The notes beneath the pieces are model-generated. The model was not told the origin of the DNA and made no database searches. It worked only from the letters and a program-made list of their open reading frames with translations. Both the position numbers and the translations under genes were made by a program. From Neptuniibacter sp. (lineage in GTDB: Bacteria > Pseudomonadota > Gammaproteobacteria > Pseudomonadales > Balneatricaceae), in NCBI GenBank assembly GCA_024686055.1, contig JAIBDV010000182.1, forward strand, positions 1 through 6,453: a stretch of 6,453 bases of DNA, read 5' to 3'. Below are positions 5,757 to 6,453 of the stretch, piece after piece (the first letter of the stretch is position 1; the number at the start of each line of letters is the position of its first letter).

Positions 5757-6380
5757 TTAAGCCATCACTATATTTTTCAACGTAAACTCAAATGGCTTAG
5801 CCGCCGGACCACGCCCCCCCCCGGTCACAACAATGTCAGCAGAGGCGACACCCTGTAGGGAAATCTCTGTATCGATATCTGACATAATTGCCGAGTTTAT
5901 TACCTTCCCTTCTATAGCTTGCGATACAACACCAATGTAGATGACAGGTTCAAACTCAAACACCGCTGTCTGGCTCGGCAGCAGGCCTGTTTTAGTGGCA
6001 AATAATTTTCCATCTTTATATGTATTAGCTGTGATTTCACCAGCCGGGAGCTGGTTTTCAATCTGGTACTGTTTGGCTGCAGCCCCCTGATCAAGCATTG
6101 CGAGCACATCACCCGAGTTGTCTTTCACCATAGCAAACAGCTGACCAGGTTCCGCATTCATTGACGGAGTATGATTGCCCCAGCTATCCACTGCGTTCAC
6201 CGTTACAGCCGAAGGGTATACAAACGGGTGATAGTCTCCCCGCCCCAGGTTCTGGATGACTCTCCAGATAACGGCTTCTTCTTCAGCGCTAGCCGTGGCA
6301 GTATTTTTAGAAAAAATTACAAACTCTACATTATTTTGATCGTTTGACTCGTTAATCAGTCTAAGCTGTACGTCTGACAT
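5757..6380 (-). CDS. Conserved-looking protein of unknown function, 207 residues
   Basis: I chose the ATG at 6380, not the one nine codons upstream, because GAAGGA (6388-6393) lies seven bases before it and nothing comparable precedes 6407. The product has no signal peptide or membrane segment and is rich in beta-strand-like segments: VEFVIFSKN (18-26), TAVFEFEPVIYIGVVS (138-153), SADIVVTGGG (180-189) and FEFTLKNIVMA (197-207). The segment WRVIQNLGRGDYHPF (39-53) looks like a family signature. From memory, similar proteins are often labelled 'aromatic ring-opening dioxygenase LigA', but I see no metal-binding motif that supports such chemistry, so I do not adopt the name. Codons 187-189 are GGG GGG GGG, a G9 tract. 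The gene is likely co-transcribed with the broken small frame five bases downstream. Confidence 0.75.
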   Translation of the reverse strand: MSDVQLRLINESNDQNNVEFVIFSKNTATASAEEEAVIWRVIQNLGRGDYHPFVYPSAVTVNAVDSWGNHTPSMNAEPGQLFAMVKDNSGDVLAMLDQGAAAKQYQIENQLPAGEITANTYKDGKLFATKTGLLPSQTAVFEFEPVIYIGVVSQAIEGKVINSAIMSDIDTEISLQGVASADIVVTGGGRGPAAKPFEFTLKNIVMA

Positions 6381-6387
6381 ACCATAA

Positions 6388-6393
6388 TCCTTC
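6388..6393 (-). promoter_or_regulatory. Ribosome-binding site deciding the start of the 207-residue gene
   Basis: GAAGGA on the minus strand, seven bases before the ATG at 6378-6380. It lies inside the nine-codon extension that starts at 6407, which argues against that longer start. Confidence 0.7.
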
Positions 6394-6453
6394 AAGATAA
6401 TTATCATTGTTTAATATTGCTACAGACCTAAATTCAATCTAACCGAAATCAGA

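Noticed and set aside
6411..6437. TTGAAT and TATTAA as a promoter for the 207-residue gene
   Set aside because: The spacer is only 15 bases and other placements match poorly, so it is not reliable.

Overview
The window looks like an accessory stretch of a Gram-negative, probably gammaproteobacterial and possibly marine, chromosome. The reasons are an RTX/Calx-beta protein of type I secretion style, a lipoprotein alpha/beta-hydrolase, a small pentapeptide-repeat protein of a kind common in that class, and AAGGA-type ribosome sites. The taxonomic placement is inference. No tRNA, rRNA, CRISPR array or transposase was recognised.

Layout, left to right. Positions 1-436 have no secure gene, only a gene-like open frame running off the left edge on the minus strand and a diverged repeat. 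Positions 437-2209 (+) encode a 590-residue RTX protein ending in one Calx-beta domain. Positions 2210-2613 are non-coding and rich in inverted repeats, and hold a second copy of the repeat seen at the left edge. Positions 2614-3573 (+) encode a 319-residue paralogue of transcription terminator Rho. It keeps the RecA-like motor but lacks the N-terminal RNA-binding half. A 13-bp hairpin separates it from a convergent 81-residue pentapeptide-repeat gene (3672-3917, -) that has its own candidate promoter. A strong 16-bp hairpin ends the upstream hydrolase gene (4076-5416, -). Between that gene and the last one lies what looks like a broken small reading frame (5594-5751, -). The last gene (5757-6380, -) encodes a 207-residue protein of unknown function with a G9 tract near its 3' end.

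The genes do not form one obvious pathway. The three on the right share a strand, but only the 207-residue gene and the broken small frame are close enough (5 bp) to suggest co-transcription. The hydrolase has its own ribosome site and a 340-bp upstream gap.

The most unusual item is the Rho paralogue, a hexameric motor without its primary RNA-binding domain. Second is a family of short intergenic motifs (GCAGGGTGAAGGTT and relatives) that recurs in four gaps, forms both arms of the hydrolase terminator, and in a longer form flanks the RTX gene in the same orientation on both sides.
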